12,521 nt of DNA from an uncultured Oscillospiraceae bacterium. GTDB taxonomy: Bacteria; Bacillota_A; Clostridia; Oscillospirales; Oscillospiraceae. Made by a program: the position numbers and the translations under genes. The stretch is taken from positions 1 through 12,521 of the forward strand of contig CANRKN010000059.1 of NCBI GenBank assembly GCA_947631215.1, read 5' to 3'. The first letter of the stretch is position 1. Every line of letters starts with the position of its first letter. Under the pieces are notes generated by a model. That model was given only the letters and a program-made list of their open reading frames with translations. It had not been told where the DNA came from and did no database searches. This document shows, piece after piece, positions 1 to 6,985 of the stretch.

Positions 1-563
1 GCTACGCCGCCGCCATGGCGGCCCGGGACATCGTCCTGGAGGCCCACCCCAATAAAAAAATATTCGTCCTGGACACCCTGAGCGACGCGGGGGCCCTCGC
101 CAGCGCGGCGGAGCTGGCCAACCGGCTCATCGGCCAGGGCAGGAGCTTCGACGATATCTGCAAGGCCCTCAAAAAGTTCAACGACGCCGGCCACATCATG
201 TTCGCCCTCTGCAGCTTTGAGAACCTTGTGAAGAACGGCCGGGTGGGCCGGGTGGTGGGCTTCATCGCCGGCCATCTGCACATGCGGGTCTTAGGCCGCC
301 GCACAGCGGACGGCCGCATCGACTTCTTCTTCAAGACCCGGGGCGAGCACCGGGTGCTGGCCCGGATACTGGAGGAGATGGAGCGCACCGGCTATGACGG
401 CTCCCGTCCCGTGGTCATCAGCCACAGCCAGAACCCCTCCGCCGCCCAGAAGCTCAAGGAGGACATCCTGGCCCGGTGGAAGAAGGCCATGGTCAGCATC
501 GTCCCCTGTGCCGGCCTTTGCAGCTTCTACGCCCAGGACCAGGGCGTCATCATCACCTACTGA
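1..563 (+). CDS. DegV family protein (fatty-acid-binding), C-terminal part, 5' end outside window
   Basis: The reading frame is open from the first base of the window through to TGA at 561-563. The Met at base 15 is probably internal, because DegV/FakB proteins are about 280 residues and only about 187 are present. Family features visible are the early helix ending in MAARDIVLEAHP, then a VLDTLSDAGA strand-turn matching the usual D-S/T-x-x-x-S-x-G region, a GHIMFALCSFENLVKNGR segment (the family's L-x-x-L-x-K-G-R-I/V signature), and a C-terminal IVPCAGLCSFYA segment where the family normally has a G-P-V-I/x-G-x-H-x-G-P-G-type motif. Members bind a fatty acid, and in Firmicutes some act as FakB partners of fatty-acid kinase FakA. 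The C-terminal motif here (PCAGLCS) departs from the common GPVIGTHTGPG form, so this may be a divergent subgroup. It converges on the XRE gene across a shared hairpin. Confidence 0.85.
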   Translation, partial: YAAAMAARDIVLEAHPNKKIFVLDTLSDAGALASAAELANRLIGQGRSFDDICKALKKFNDAGHIMFALCSFENLVKNGRVGRVVGFIAGHLHMRVLGRRTADGRIDFFFKTRGEHRVLARILEEMERTGYDGSRPVVISHSQNPSAAQKLKEDILARWKKAMVSIVPCAGLCSFYAQDQGVIITY

Positions 564-576
564 CGGCAACAAATCA

Positions 577-606
577 CAATGCGCCCCTCCTGCGAGGGGC
601 GCATTG
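577..606. terminator. Hairpin between convergent genes, probable bidirectional terminator
   Basis: A perfect 13-bp stem (577-589 with 594-606) with a 4-nt loop begins 13 nt after the DegV stop codon. The stem is GC-rich. The following plus-strand sequence has no strong T run, while the minus-strand exit (TGTGATTTGTTG) is moderately T-rich. It lies 15 nt beyond the end of the convergent XRE gene, so it probably ends both transcripts. The function is inferred from position and structure. Confidence 0.7.
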
Positions 607-620
607 CTACGTTCAAAGCC

Positions 621-1376
621 CTATTCATACTTTCTCCCAGGCACATAGATCGCCGCCAACAGACCCGCCAAAGATGCCATAGGCAGCCACTGGGCTATGA
701 ACCCCGGCCCCAGCAGCACCCTCGCCCCCAGGCACAGGGCCCCGCACAGTGACATGGACAGCAGGCACCACGCCCGCACCCACAGGAGGATATGGGGCCA
801 GCTGCGGTTATTGAACCGCACCCCCGGCACGTTCATGCGCAGCGGGCCGTCACAGTACACGCTGATCTTCTCCACATCGTGGTACCAAGGCAGCCGGGTC
901 CTGGCGAACAGGCAGAAGTAGGCGCCGAAGCCGGCGGCCAGCGCCGTCATCAGCAGACCGGGCCAGTATACATCCCAGTGGTCCGGGTCCCGGGCCATCA
1001 GCCAAGCCAATACGCCTATTTCCAAGAGAGACACGACGAGACACACGCCATAGCGCACGGCCCATTTCTTCCGGTCCGGCCCGCCCCGGGCGGGATCATC
1101 CGCGCTTTTCAGCACCCTTTGCGCCAGCGCCTGCGCCTCCTCCGGGCTCATGCTCCCCGGGCCGTCCAGCCTCTGCCCCTCCAGCAGCTCCGCCATGGTC
1201 ACGCCCAGCGTCTCAGCCAGGGGCGGCAGCAGCCCTATATCCGGCATGTTCCGGCCCGTCTCCCAGCGGGACACCGTCCGCTGGCTGACGCCCAATCGCT
1301 CGCCCAGCTGCTCTTGGGTCATGCCCCGCTCCTTGCGGAGCCGCGCGATAAATCGTCCTATCTTCTCCTGGTCCAC
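621..1376 (-). CDS. Membrane-anchored XRE-family transcriptional regulator
   Basis: This is a 251-aa protein with an N-terminal Cro/C1-type helix-turn-helix (about residues 5-60; core MTQEQLGERLGVSQRTVSRW, 19-38). A linker follows, then four hydrophobic segments (about 109-127, 137-157, 196-222, 228-245). Between the second and third lies the CDGPLRMNVPGVRFNN segment, recalled from other clostridial HTH-membrane proteins. The start chosen is GTG at 1374-1376, because it gives the standard MDQEKIGRFI N-terminus and has a GGGAGGGGG ribosome site just upstream. A longer frame reaches 1472, but its extra 32 residues are unlike the family and run through the predicted promoter. The protein probably binds DNA while held in the membrane; ligand and targets are unknown. 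It is divergent from asnB, so regulation of itself or asnB is possible but unproven. Confidence 0.85.
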   Translation of the reverse strand: MDQEKIGRFIARLRKERGMTQEQLGERLGVSQRTVSRWETGRNMPDIGLLPPLAETLGVTMAELLEGQRLDGPGSMSPEEAQALAQRVLKSADDPARGGPDRKKWAVRYGVCLVVSLLEIGVLAWLMARDPDHWDVYWPGLLMTALAAGFGAYFCLFARTRLPWYHDVEKISVYCDGPLRMNVPGVRFNNRSWPHILLWVRAWCLLSMSLCGALCLGARVLLGPGFIAQWLPMASLAGLLAAIYVPGRKYE

Positions 1377-1402
1377 AGGCTGCCCCCTCCCTTTCCGGCT
1401 CC

Positions 1403-1432
1403 ATGATACCATAGGTAAGAGAAAAATGACAG
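1403..1432 (-). promoter_or_regulatory. Candidate sigma-A promoter of the XRE regulator
   Basis: On the minus strand, CTGTCA (1427-1432, 4 of 6 to the -35 consensus) is followed by 18 bp and then TATCAT (1403-1408, 5 of 6 to the -10 consensus). Transcription would start about 20 nt before the GTG start codon, leaving room for its ribosome site. This spacing supports the GTG start over the longer open frame. Found by eye only. Confidence 0.45.
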
Positions 1433-1486
1433 GACACGAAACGGGTAACGCACCCCTTCCCCGCCGCCGCATAGACTGAAATGAAC

Positions 1487-1526
1487 AAAGGGCACGTTCC
1501 GCCGACCTAAGCGGGCCGTGCCCTTT
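1487..1526 (+). promoter_or_regulatory. Terminator-like two-part hairpin in the asnB leader
   Basis: A perfect 10-bp outer stem (1487-1496 with 1517-1526) encloses an inner 4-bp CCGC/GCGG stem (1499-1502 with 1511-1514). The plus-strand exit is T-rich (TTTTCATTT), as in an intrinsic terminator, and asnB starts 25 nt later at 1552. It lies between two divergent genes and so has no upstream plus-strand gene to terminate. It may act as an attenuator of asnB, or as a barrier to stray transcription. On the minus strand the exit is also fairly T-rich. The attenuation role is inference. Confidence 0.55.
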
Positions 1527-1551
1527 TCATTTGGGATATGAGGTGATACAT

Positions 1552-3384
1552 ATGTGTTCCATCGCGGGAGCGATTGATTTTCAGACGGACCTGCGGGGCC
1601 AGACCGGCGCCCTGCGGGCCATGCAGAGGGCCATGGTCCGCCGCGGGCCGGACCAGAAGGGCGAGTATATCACGGAGCACGCGGCGCTTTTGCACGACCG
1701 GCTCGCCGTCATCGACATCGAAAACGGCCGCCAGCCCATGACCGCCGGAGACGGCCTGCGTTCCTACACCATCGTCTACAATGGGGAGATATACAATACC
1801 GACGAGGTCCGGGGTGACCTGATCGCCCGTGGGCAGACTTTCTCCGGCCATTCGGACACGGAGGTGGTCCTAAAGAGCTTCATCCAGTGGGGCGAAAGAT
1901 GCGTGGACCATTTGAACGGCATCTTCGCCTTCGCCATCTGGGACAGCAGGGAGCGGCGGCTCTTCATCGCCCGGGACAGGATGGGCGTGAAGCCCTTTTT
2001 CTACGCCATCCGCCGGGGGGCGTTTTTGTTCGCCTCGGAGCTGAAGGGCCTGCTGGCCCATCCGCTGGTGGAGCCCATAGTGGACCGGGAGGGCGTGCTG
2101 GAGGTGCTGCTCACCGGCCCGGGCAGGACACCGGGTTACGGGGTGTTCAAGGACGTATACGAGCTGCGCCCCGGCTGGCGGGGCTGGTTCGATGAGCGGG
2201 GCCTGCGCACGGAGCGGTACTGGAAGCTTACCGCCCGGGAGCACACCGACGACCTGCCCACCACCATCGACACGGTGCGGTACCTGGTCACCGACGCCAT
2301 CCGCCGGCAGCTGGTCTCCGACGTGCCCATCGGCACGTTCCTCTCCGGCGGCCTGGACTCGGGCATCATAAGCTCCGTGGCGAACCTGCATATGAAAGAG
2401 CGGGGCGGGAAGCTTCACACCTTCTCCGTGGACTACAAGGACCACTTGAAGTACTTCCACGAGACGAAGTTCCAGCCCACCAGTGACACGGTGTATATCC
2501 CAAAGCTTTCCGACTGGCTTGGGTGCGAAAACCATCTCACCGTGCTGGACACCCTGGCTCTGGCGGACGGCCTCTACGAAGCGGTGGAGGCCCGGGACCT
2601 GCCCGGCATGAGCGACGTGGACTCCTCCCTTCTTCAGTTCTGCAAGCCCATCAAGGAGCAGGTGACGGTGGCGCTCTCCGGGGAGTGCGCCGACGAGATA
2701 TTCGGCGGCTACCCCTGGTACCGGGACGAGAAGATACGCATGGCGGAGGGCTTCCCCTGGGCCCAGTCCATTCAGTACCGGGCCGGGTTCCTGCGCCCGG
2801 AATATGCCCGGGGGCTGGACAGCCGGGAATACCTCATGGCGAAGTACCGCATGACCCTGGCGGACACGGACACCCTGGACAGCGACAGCCCCATCGACAG
2901 GCGCATGCGGGAGATGATGCGCCTCAACACCGACTGGTTCATGCAGACGCTTTTGGACAGGAAGGATAGGATGAGCATGTGGTCCGCCCTGGAGGTGCGG
3001 GTGCCCTTCTGCGACCACCGTATCGCGGAATATCTCTACAACGTGCCCTGGGAGATGAAGGACTACCGGCACTATGAAAAAGGTCTTCTCCGGGAGGCCA
3101 TGAAGGACTACCTGCCTCAGGAGATCCTGTGGCGGAAGAAGAGCCCCTACCCCAAGACCCACAATCCCGAATACATGCAAGAGGTGTCAAAGCGCCTGCG
3201 GGCGGTGCTGGCCCAGCCCCACGCGCCGCTGCTGGACCTGGTCCGCCGGGAGGCGCTGGAAGCGCTTTTGAACGACGACAAGGCCCAGCCTTGGTACGGC
3301 CAGCTCATGACCACCCCTCAGACCATCGCCTACATGCTCCAGGTGAACTACTGGCTGCAAGCGTATAAGGTAAAGCTGGTATAA
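1552..3384 (+). CDS. asnB: Asparagine synthetase, glutamine-hydrolysing (class II)
   Basis: The 610-aa enzyme makes asparagine from aspartate, glutamine and ATP in the cytosol. The start is the ATG at 1552, because it puts the catalytic Cys at residue 2 (MCSIAGA), needed after Met removal. AGGTGA lies 5-6 nt upstream, whereas the earlier in-frame ATG at 1531 would bury the Cys. The N-terminal class II glutaminase domain (2 to about 200) has R50, NGEIYN (77-82) and the SD-TE motif around D102. The synthetase domain has the ATP pyrophosphatase loop SGGLDS (265-270), SGECADEIFGGYPWY (376-390) and RMSMWSALEVRVPFCDH (473-489). Length matches the roughly 610-630-residue Bacillota forms rather than the shorter E. 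coli AsnB. It is a single-gene unit with its own leader hairpin and a strong terminator. Related synthetases that modify peptides or cell wall share these motifs, but no such neighbours are seen. Confidence 0.93.
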   Translation: MCSIAGAIDFQTDLRGQTGALRAMQRAMVRRGPDQKGEYITEHAALLHDRLAVIDIENGRQPMTAGDGLRSYTIVYNGEIYNTDEVRGDLIARGQTFSGHSDTEVVLKSFIQWGERCVDHLNGIFAFAIWDSRERRLFIARDRMGVKPFFYAIRRGAFLFASELKGLLAHPLVEPIVDREGVLEVLLTGPGRTPGYGVFKDVYELRPGWRGWFDERGLRTERYWKLTAREHTDDLPTTIDTVRYLVTDAIRRQLVSDVPIGTFLSGGLDSGIISSVANLHMKERGGKLHTFSVDYKDHLKYFHETKFQPTSDTVYIPKLSDWLGCENHLTVLDTLALADGLYEAVEARDLPGMSDVDSSLLQFCKPIKEQVTVALSGECADEIFGGYPWYRDEKIRMAEGFPWAQSIQYRAGFLRPEYARGLDSREYLMAKYRMTLADTDTLDSDSPIDRRMREMMRLNTDWFMQTLLDRKDRMSMWSALEVRVPFCDHRIAEYLYNVPWEMKDYRHYEKGLLREAMKDYLPQEILWRKKSPYPKTHNPEYMQEVSKRLRAVLAQPHAPLLDLVRREALEALLNDDKAQPWYGQLMTTPQTIAYMLQVNYWLQAYKVKLV

Positions 3385-3386
3385 GC

Positions 3387-3417
3387 AAAAGCCCGGAAAC
3401 ACTGTTTCCGGGCTTTT
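3387..3417. terminator. Strong bidirectional terminator between asnB and the sugar operon
   Basis: A perfect 14-bp inverted repeat (3387-3400 with 3404-3417) has a 3-nt loop, with A4 on the left and T4 on the right. It therefore reads as stem plus U-run on both strands. It begins 2 nt after the asnB stop and ends 6 nt before the end of the last gene of the convergent minus-strand operon, and so probably terminates both. Confidence 0.9.
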
Positions 3418-3423
3418 CGATAT

Positions 3424-3861
3424 TCAGCTCTTCCCTGCTGCCCTGTCCAGGGCAGCCATGGCCTCCTTCATGGCCGGGAGCCGCTCCCAGCGGCGGTACA
3501 TTCCCTTGTACTCATCCCGCAGGGCCCGGGCGTCCGCCGGCGACAGCCGCGCCGCCAAGGGCGCCGTGGCGCCGTGGATAGCCTGCAGCGACCAGTAGGC
3601 CGTCAGAGGCTCGGGGTGGTCCAGGGGCGCGCGGTAGATGTACGCCAGCGTTTCCCGCACCTCCCCAGAGGGCGGCGCCGCCTCATCTATCTGCCCCAGC
3701 AGCTCCTGCGCCTGGGCGAGAAACCTGTCGTGACAGGGGTCGTCCTTGGGGCCCGGCGTCAGACCCAATATCCCGGCGCCGGGCTTTTTGTCCCGCTCCA
3801 ACCGCTCCGTCTCAGCGATATACGTCTCCCAGAGCGCCCGGACCTGTTCCGGCCAGCTCAC
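3424..3861 (-). CDS. Unknown 145-aa protein, last gene of sugar operon, translationally coupled
   Basis: I do not recognise the family. The start is GTG at 3859-3861, overlapping the TGA of the isomerase gene in a GTGA arrangement (4-nt overlap). Only a weak GGAG lies about 12 nt upstream, so translation probably depends on ribosomes finishing the isomerase. The 145-aa product has no signal peptide or membrane segment. It looks largely alpha-helical, starting MSWPEQVRALWETYIAETERL, with a Gly/Pro-rich turn near residues 27-42 and later Ala/Leu/Arg-rich helices containing several Trp and Tyr. Its position as the coupled partner of the isomerase suggests a soluble accessory protein of sugar metabolism, but no catalytic motif is visible. 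Codon use and GC match its neighbours, supporting it as a true gene. Confidence 0.75.
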   Translation of the reverse strand: MSWPEQVRALWETYIAETERLERDKKPGAGILGLTPGPKDDPCHDRFLAQAQELLGQIDEAAPPSGEVRETLAYIYRAPLDHPEPLTAYWSLQAIHGATAPLAARLSPADARALRDEYKGMYRRWERLPAMKEAMAALDRAAGKS

Positions 3862-5336
3862 GCCCAGGGGTTCTCCGTGGGATAGGGCAGGCTCTTGGGC
3901 TGGTTATAAGCGATGTCGCCCACGCCCAGGAACTTAAAGACCTCGAACAGCTCCTTGCCGTAGTGGCCGAAGGCCACCGCCCCGTGGTGGGGGTACCGCT
4001 TCTGGATGAGCACGTGGCGGTAGAACCGGCCCATCTCCGGGATGGCGAACACGCCGATGCCGCCGAAGCTGCGGGTGGGCACGTCCAGCACCTCGCCCTG
4101 GGCGATGTAGGCACGCAGCGTCCCCTCGCTGTCGCACTGCAGGCGGTAGAAGGTGATGTCGCCGGCGGCGATGTCCCCTTCCAGGGTGCCGCGGGTGAAG
4201 TCGGGCTCGCTGCCCTTGGGCTCCAGGAGCCGGTGCTGGATGAGCTGGTACTTCACCGCCCGGCTGGAGCACAGCTTGCACTCGGGCGTATTGCCGCAGT
4301 GGAAGCCCATGAAGGTGTCGGTGATGTCGTAGCCCATCTTCCCGATGCCGTCCTCGTCGTAGATGTACCTGGGGACGGAGTTGTTGATGTCCAGCAGCGT
4401 CACCGTGTCGCCGGACACGCACATACCGATGTACTCGGAGAGGGCGCCGTAGATATCCACCTCGCAGGACACGGGGATGCCCCGGCTGGCGAGGCGGGAG
4501 TTGACGTAGCAGGGCTCAAAGCCAAAGGCCTCGGGGAAGGCGGGCCAGCACTTGTCGGCAAAGGCCACGTACTTCCTGGCGCCCTTGTGGGCCTCCGCCC
4601 AGTCCAGGAGCGTCAGCTCGAACTGGGCCATGCGGGCCAGCAGGTCGGGATAGTACTTCCCCTCGCCCATCTCGGCGGCCATGTCCTTGCAGACAGCGTC
4701 GATGCGCTCGTCGCCGGCGTGGGCCTTGTAGCTCACCAGCAGGTCCAGCTCGGAGTTCTCCTCAATCTCCACGCCCAGCTCGTACAGCCCCTTGATGGGC
4801 GCGTTGCAGGCGAAGAAGTCCTGGGGCCGGGGGCCGAAGGTGATGATCTTCAGGTCCTTGAGGCCCAGGATGGCCCGGGCGATGGGCACGAACCCGCCGA
4901 TCTTCGACCCCAGCTCCTCCGCCGTGCCCACGGGGTACTCGGGGATATAGGCCTTCAGGTGCCGCATGCCCAGGTTGTAGGAGCAGTTCAGCATGCCGCA
5001 GTAGGCGTCGCCCCGGCCGTTGATCATGTCCCCGTCGCCCTCGGCGGCGGCCACGTACATGCAGGGGCCGTCAAAGTTCTTGGCGATGAGGGTCTCCGGG
5101 GTCTCGGGGCCGAAGTTGCCCAGGAACACCGCGAGAGCGTTGCACCCGGCCTTGTTCACGTCCTCCACGGCTTTCAGCATGTCCTTCTCGTTCTCCACGG
5201 TCACGGGGCACTCATAGATCTCGCCCTTACAGGCCTCCACGATGGCCTTGCGCCGCTTCTGGCTCAGTTCGATAGGGAAGCAGTCGCGGCTCACCGCGAT
5301 GATGCCCAGCTTTACCACAGGAATGTTCGTAAGCAT
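3858..5336 (-). CDS. L-fucose/L-arabinose isomerase family protein
   Basis: This 492-aa protein resembles the fucose/arabinose isomerase superfamily, cytosolic metal-dependent aldose-ketose isomerases. The best match is the segment VSCEVDIYGALS (289-300), which carries the Glu expected as metal ligand/base (E292). It is followed by LLDINN with D316 and by late histidines H450, H451 and H458, one of which would be the third ligand. Assignment of these three ligands by analogy with E. coli FucI (Glu, Asp, His) is my inference. The N-terminal part has a Rossmann-like layout (VVKLGIIAVSR; NALAVFLGNFGPETP). The start chosen is ATG at 5334-5336 with GAGGTGG just upstream; an earlier in-frame ATG at 5357 lies before that ribosome site. 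At 492 aa it is shorter than E. coli FucI (about 590). Substrate is unknown: with a xylulokinase-type kinase in the operon, D-xylose, L-arabinose, D-arabinose or L-fucose-like sugars are all possible. Confidence 0.8.
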   Translation of the reverse strand: MLTNIPVVKLGIIAVSRDCFPIELSQKRRKAIVEACKGEIYECPVTVENEKDMLKAVEDVNKAGCNALAVFLGNFGPETPETLIAKNFDGPCMYVAAAEGDGDMINGRGDAYCGMLNCSYNLGMRHLKAYIPEYPVGTAEELGSKIGGFVPIARAILGLKDLKIITFGPRPQDFFACNAPIKGLYELGVEIEENSELDLLVSYKAHAGDERIDAVCKDMAAEMGEGKYYPDLLARMAQFELTLLDWAEAHKGARKYVAFADKCWPAFPEAFGFEPCYVNSRLASRGIPVSCEVDIYGALSEYIGMCVSGDTVTLLDINNSVPRYIYDEDGIGKMGYDITDTFMGFHCGNTPECKLCSSRAVKYQLIQHRLLEPKGSEPDFTRGTLEGDIAAGDITFYRLQCDSEGTLRAYIAQGEVLDVPTRSFGGIGVFAIPEMGRFYRHVLIQKRYPHHGAVAFGHYGKELFEVFKFLGVGDIAYNQPKSLPYPTENPWA

Positions 5337-5370
5337 AGTTTCCACCTCATAAATCATATTTTTTCGCCGT

Positions 5371-6006
5371 TCAGAGATCGGCCGCGATGTCGATGTTCTC
5401 GCCCTTCAGCGCCTGCACGGCCCCCTGGGCCGCCTCGGCGCTGTCGGGATGGGCCAGCAGCCATTTGTTGCAGGCCCACAGGGTCTTGTCCTCCCCGTTC
5501 AGGGGGTCGATGGCCGGCTTGGGGCCGTTGGTGCCCTTGGGCAGCACGATGCACACCCGGAAGAAGCCGTCCTTCTCCGTCTGGCAGGGGGCATAATGCA
5601 GGGTGGTGGCGTATACCTCCACCGGCACGCCGCCGGGGGCTTTGAAGGCCTTCACCGCCGCCGTGTCCAGCACGCCGTCCACGATATCGTCTTCCTTGGC
5701 CACCAGCAGAATGAACTCATCCTCGCCCACGTTCACCTCGCTGTCCCGGTGGTATTCCAGGCAATTCAGCTTCGTGTTCCGGCCCCAGCACATGCCCAGC
5801 TGTATGGGCATGCCGCCGTAGGCGTTGTTCTGGAACTGGCCGAAGAGGCAGGTGGCCTCCAGGGCCGGGATGGAGGCCTCATAGGCCGTGCCGCTCTCCG
5901 GCAGGGGGATGGTCTTCATGGCCTTCACGAGGCACCCGACGTCGTAGCCCTCCAGCACCTTCCCGTAGGGGGCGAAGGAGGGGTCATAGACCGATTCTAT
6001 CTTCAT
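5371..6006 (-). CDS. DUF4867 family protein, cupin-like, sugar-operon associated
   Basis: The 211-aa soluble protein appears to be DUF4867 (family recalled from sequence style and context, not searched). Its N-terminus SVYDPSFAPYGKVLEGYD resembles the F-x-P-Y/F-G-x-V opening of ureidoglycolate lyase-type bicupins. A cupin-like metal-site pattern, EYHRDSEVNVGEDEFILLV (85-102), offers H86, E90 and E95, and a later TTLHYAP strand offers H137. A Gly/Pro-rich stretch (KGTNGPKPAIDPLNGED) precedes a helical C-terminus. The ATG at 6006 follows GGAAAGGTGAG, only 4 nt after the upstream gene's stop. No biochemical role is established that I know of. Lying directly before the isomerase, it could be a sugar-binding enzyme such as a mutarotase or second isomerase, or an accessory protein. 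Confidence 0.75.
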   Translation of the reverse strand: MKIESVYDPSFAPYGKVLEGYDVGCLVKAMKTIPLPESGTAYEASIPALEATCLFGQFQNNAYGGMPIQLGMCWGRNTKLNCLEYHRDSEVNVGEDEFILLVAKEDDIVDGVLDTAAVKAFKAPGGVPVEVYATTLHYAPCQTEKDGFFRVCIVLPKGTNGPKPAIDPLNGEDKTLWACNKWLLAHPDSAEAAQGAVQALKGENIDIAADL

Positions 6007-6010
6007 AGGC

Positions 6011-6691
6011 TCACCTTTCCGGGACAGCCGGGGCCGCCCCTGCTTTTTTCAGGAAATACGCGCATATGCGCCCGCTCCATGGCATGAACAGCTGGGCCGC
6101 CGGGCCCACGAGAAAGGCGCATATCACCGTGCCCGCGCCCAGCACGCCGCCCATGGCGAACCCCGCCAGGGCAAAGGCCAGGTCCACGGCCACCCGCACC
6201 GCCCCGAAGGGCTTTTTCGTCTTCTCGCTGATGACCACGGCCACCAGGTCGTTGGGGCCCGTGCCCGCCTCGGAGCGGATGACGATGGTCATGCCGAAGG
6301 CCAGGATGACGCACCCTGCCGCCAGCATCACCACCCGCACCCACATGGGCAGCCCCGCGTTGAGCCAGGGGCCCAGCAGGGCGGTGAACATGTCGATGAT
6401 GGGCCCGCCCAGGGCCATACACAGCACCGTGCCGATGCGCACCTGGGGCCTATCCACGAACCAGAGCACAGCCATGATGAGAAGCGACACCAAAAGGTGC
6501 GTCCGGCCGTGGGTCATCCCCGCCCAGGCGGGCCAGGGGATGGACCTAAAGAGGCCCTGTATCAGTACATTGAAGGGGTCGGAGCCCAGGTCGGACTGGA
6601 GAAACAGCGTCACGCCCAGGTGGGCGATACACAGTCCCGCCAGCAGCAGGGCCACCCGCACCGCCGTCTCCCGCAGGGGGCGTTTACTCAT
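6011..6691 (-). CDS. YczE/YitT-like integral membrane protein
   Basis: The 226-aa protein has about six hydrophobic segments (roughly 12-31, 64-80, 86-106, 117-138, 167-186, 188-204). It looks like the YczE/YyaS/YitT group. It has two related loop motifs, LGSDPFNVLIQG (35-46) and GTGPNDLVAVV (143-153), each after a hydrophobic helix, which suggests an internal duplication typical of small transporters. The ATG at 6691 lies inside the end of the preceding gene (8-nt overlap) with AGGAGG 6 nt upstream. The molecular role of this family is not established. Being fixed in a sugar operon between the kinase and the isomerase suggests transport of a substrate, product or overflow metabolite, but this is inference. 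Confidence 0.8.
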   Translation of the reverse strand: MSKRPLRETAVRVALLLAGLCIAHLGVTLFLQSDLGSDPFNVLIQGLFRSIPWPAWAGMTHGRTHLLVSLLIMAVLWFVDRPQVRIGTVLCMALGGPIIDMFTALLGPWLNAGLPMWVRVVMLAAGCVILAFGMTIVIRSEAGTGPNDLVAVVISEKTKKPFGAVRVAVDLAFALAGFAMGGVLGAGTVICAFLVGPAAQLFMPWSGRICAYFLKKAGAAPAVPER

Positions 6692-6977
6692 CCTCGTCCT
6701 CCTGTTTTTTCTCCTCAGGCAGCTCCGCCGCCTTCAGGTCCGCCTGATAGCGTTTGAGGGTATACACCCCAAAGACGATGGCCACCGCCATGAACACCGC
6801 GCATATGGCCCAGCCCATCCAGGGCTTCATGGTAGTGTCCGGGCCGCCGGCGTTCTGCGCCACGGTCCAGCCCAGATACGCCAGATAGAAGGCCACGATG
6901 GAGCGCAGGACCGCGCTGATGGTGGCCTTGGACCGCTTCTGGGGGTCATATTGGGGCTGCGTCTTTCTCCCGTCCAT
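6684..6977 (-). CDS. Small two-helix membrane protein of unknown function
   Basis: This 97-aa protein has a basic N-terminus (MDGRKTQPQYDPQKRSK), two predicted membrane helices (about 20-40 and 53-73) and a highly charged tail ending KKQEDEDE. A short loop, NAGGPDTTMKPW, joins the helices. The ATG at 6977 lies 8 nt after the kinase stop with AGGAGGA between. Its last codons overlap the start of the YczE-like gene by 8 nt, so the two are probably co-translated and may form a membrane pair. I do not recognise a named family. The clear ribosome site and helical layout make it a real gene. Confidence 0.75.
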   Translation of the reverse strand: MDGRKTQPQYDPQKRSKATISAVLRSIVAFYLAYLGWTVAQNAGGPDTTMKPWMGWAICAVFMAVAIVFGVYTLKRYQADLKAAELPEEKKQEDEDE

Positions 6978-6985
6978 AGTCCTCC

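Noticed and set aside
1377..1472. N-terminal extension of the XRE regulator to the ATG-side open frame at 1472
   Set aside because: The extra 32 residues are unlike the family, the GTG at 1376 has a strong ribosome site, and the candidate promoter lies inside the extension.
1377..1551. T-box riboswitch upstream of asnB
   Set aside because: The terminator-like hairpin is suggestive, but the conserved UGGN/ACCGCG antiterminator core and a stem I with specifier loop are not found, and only 175 nt are available before the regulator's start.
1870..3180. Open frame of about 436 codons on the minus strand opposite asnB
   Set aside because: asnB on the plus strand has all catalytic motifs; the antisense translation is compositionally odd and matches nothing.
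3963..5645. Long open frame on the plus strand opposite the isomerase and DUF4867 genes
   Set aside because: It is low-complexity in Val, Gly, His, Leu and Ala, matches no family, and mirrors the third-position GC bias of the real minus-strand genes, which carry clear motifs and ribosome sites.
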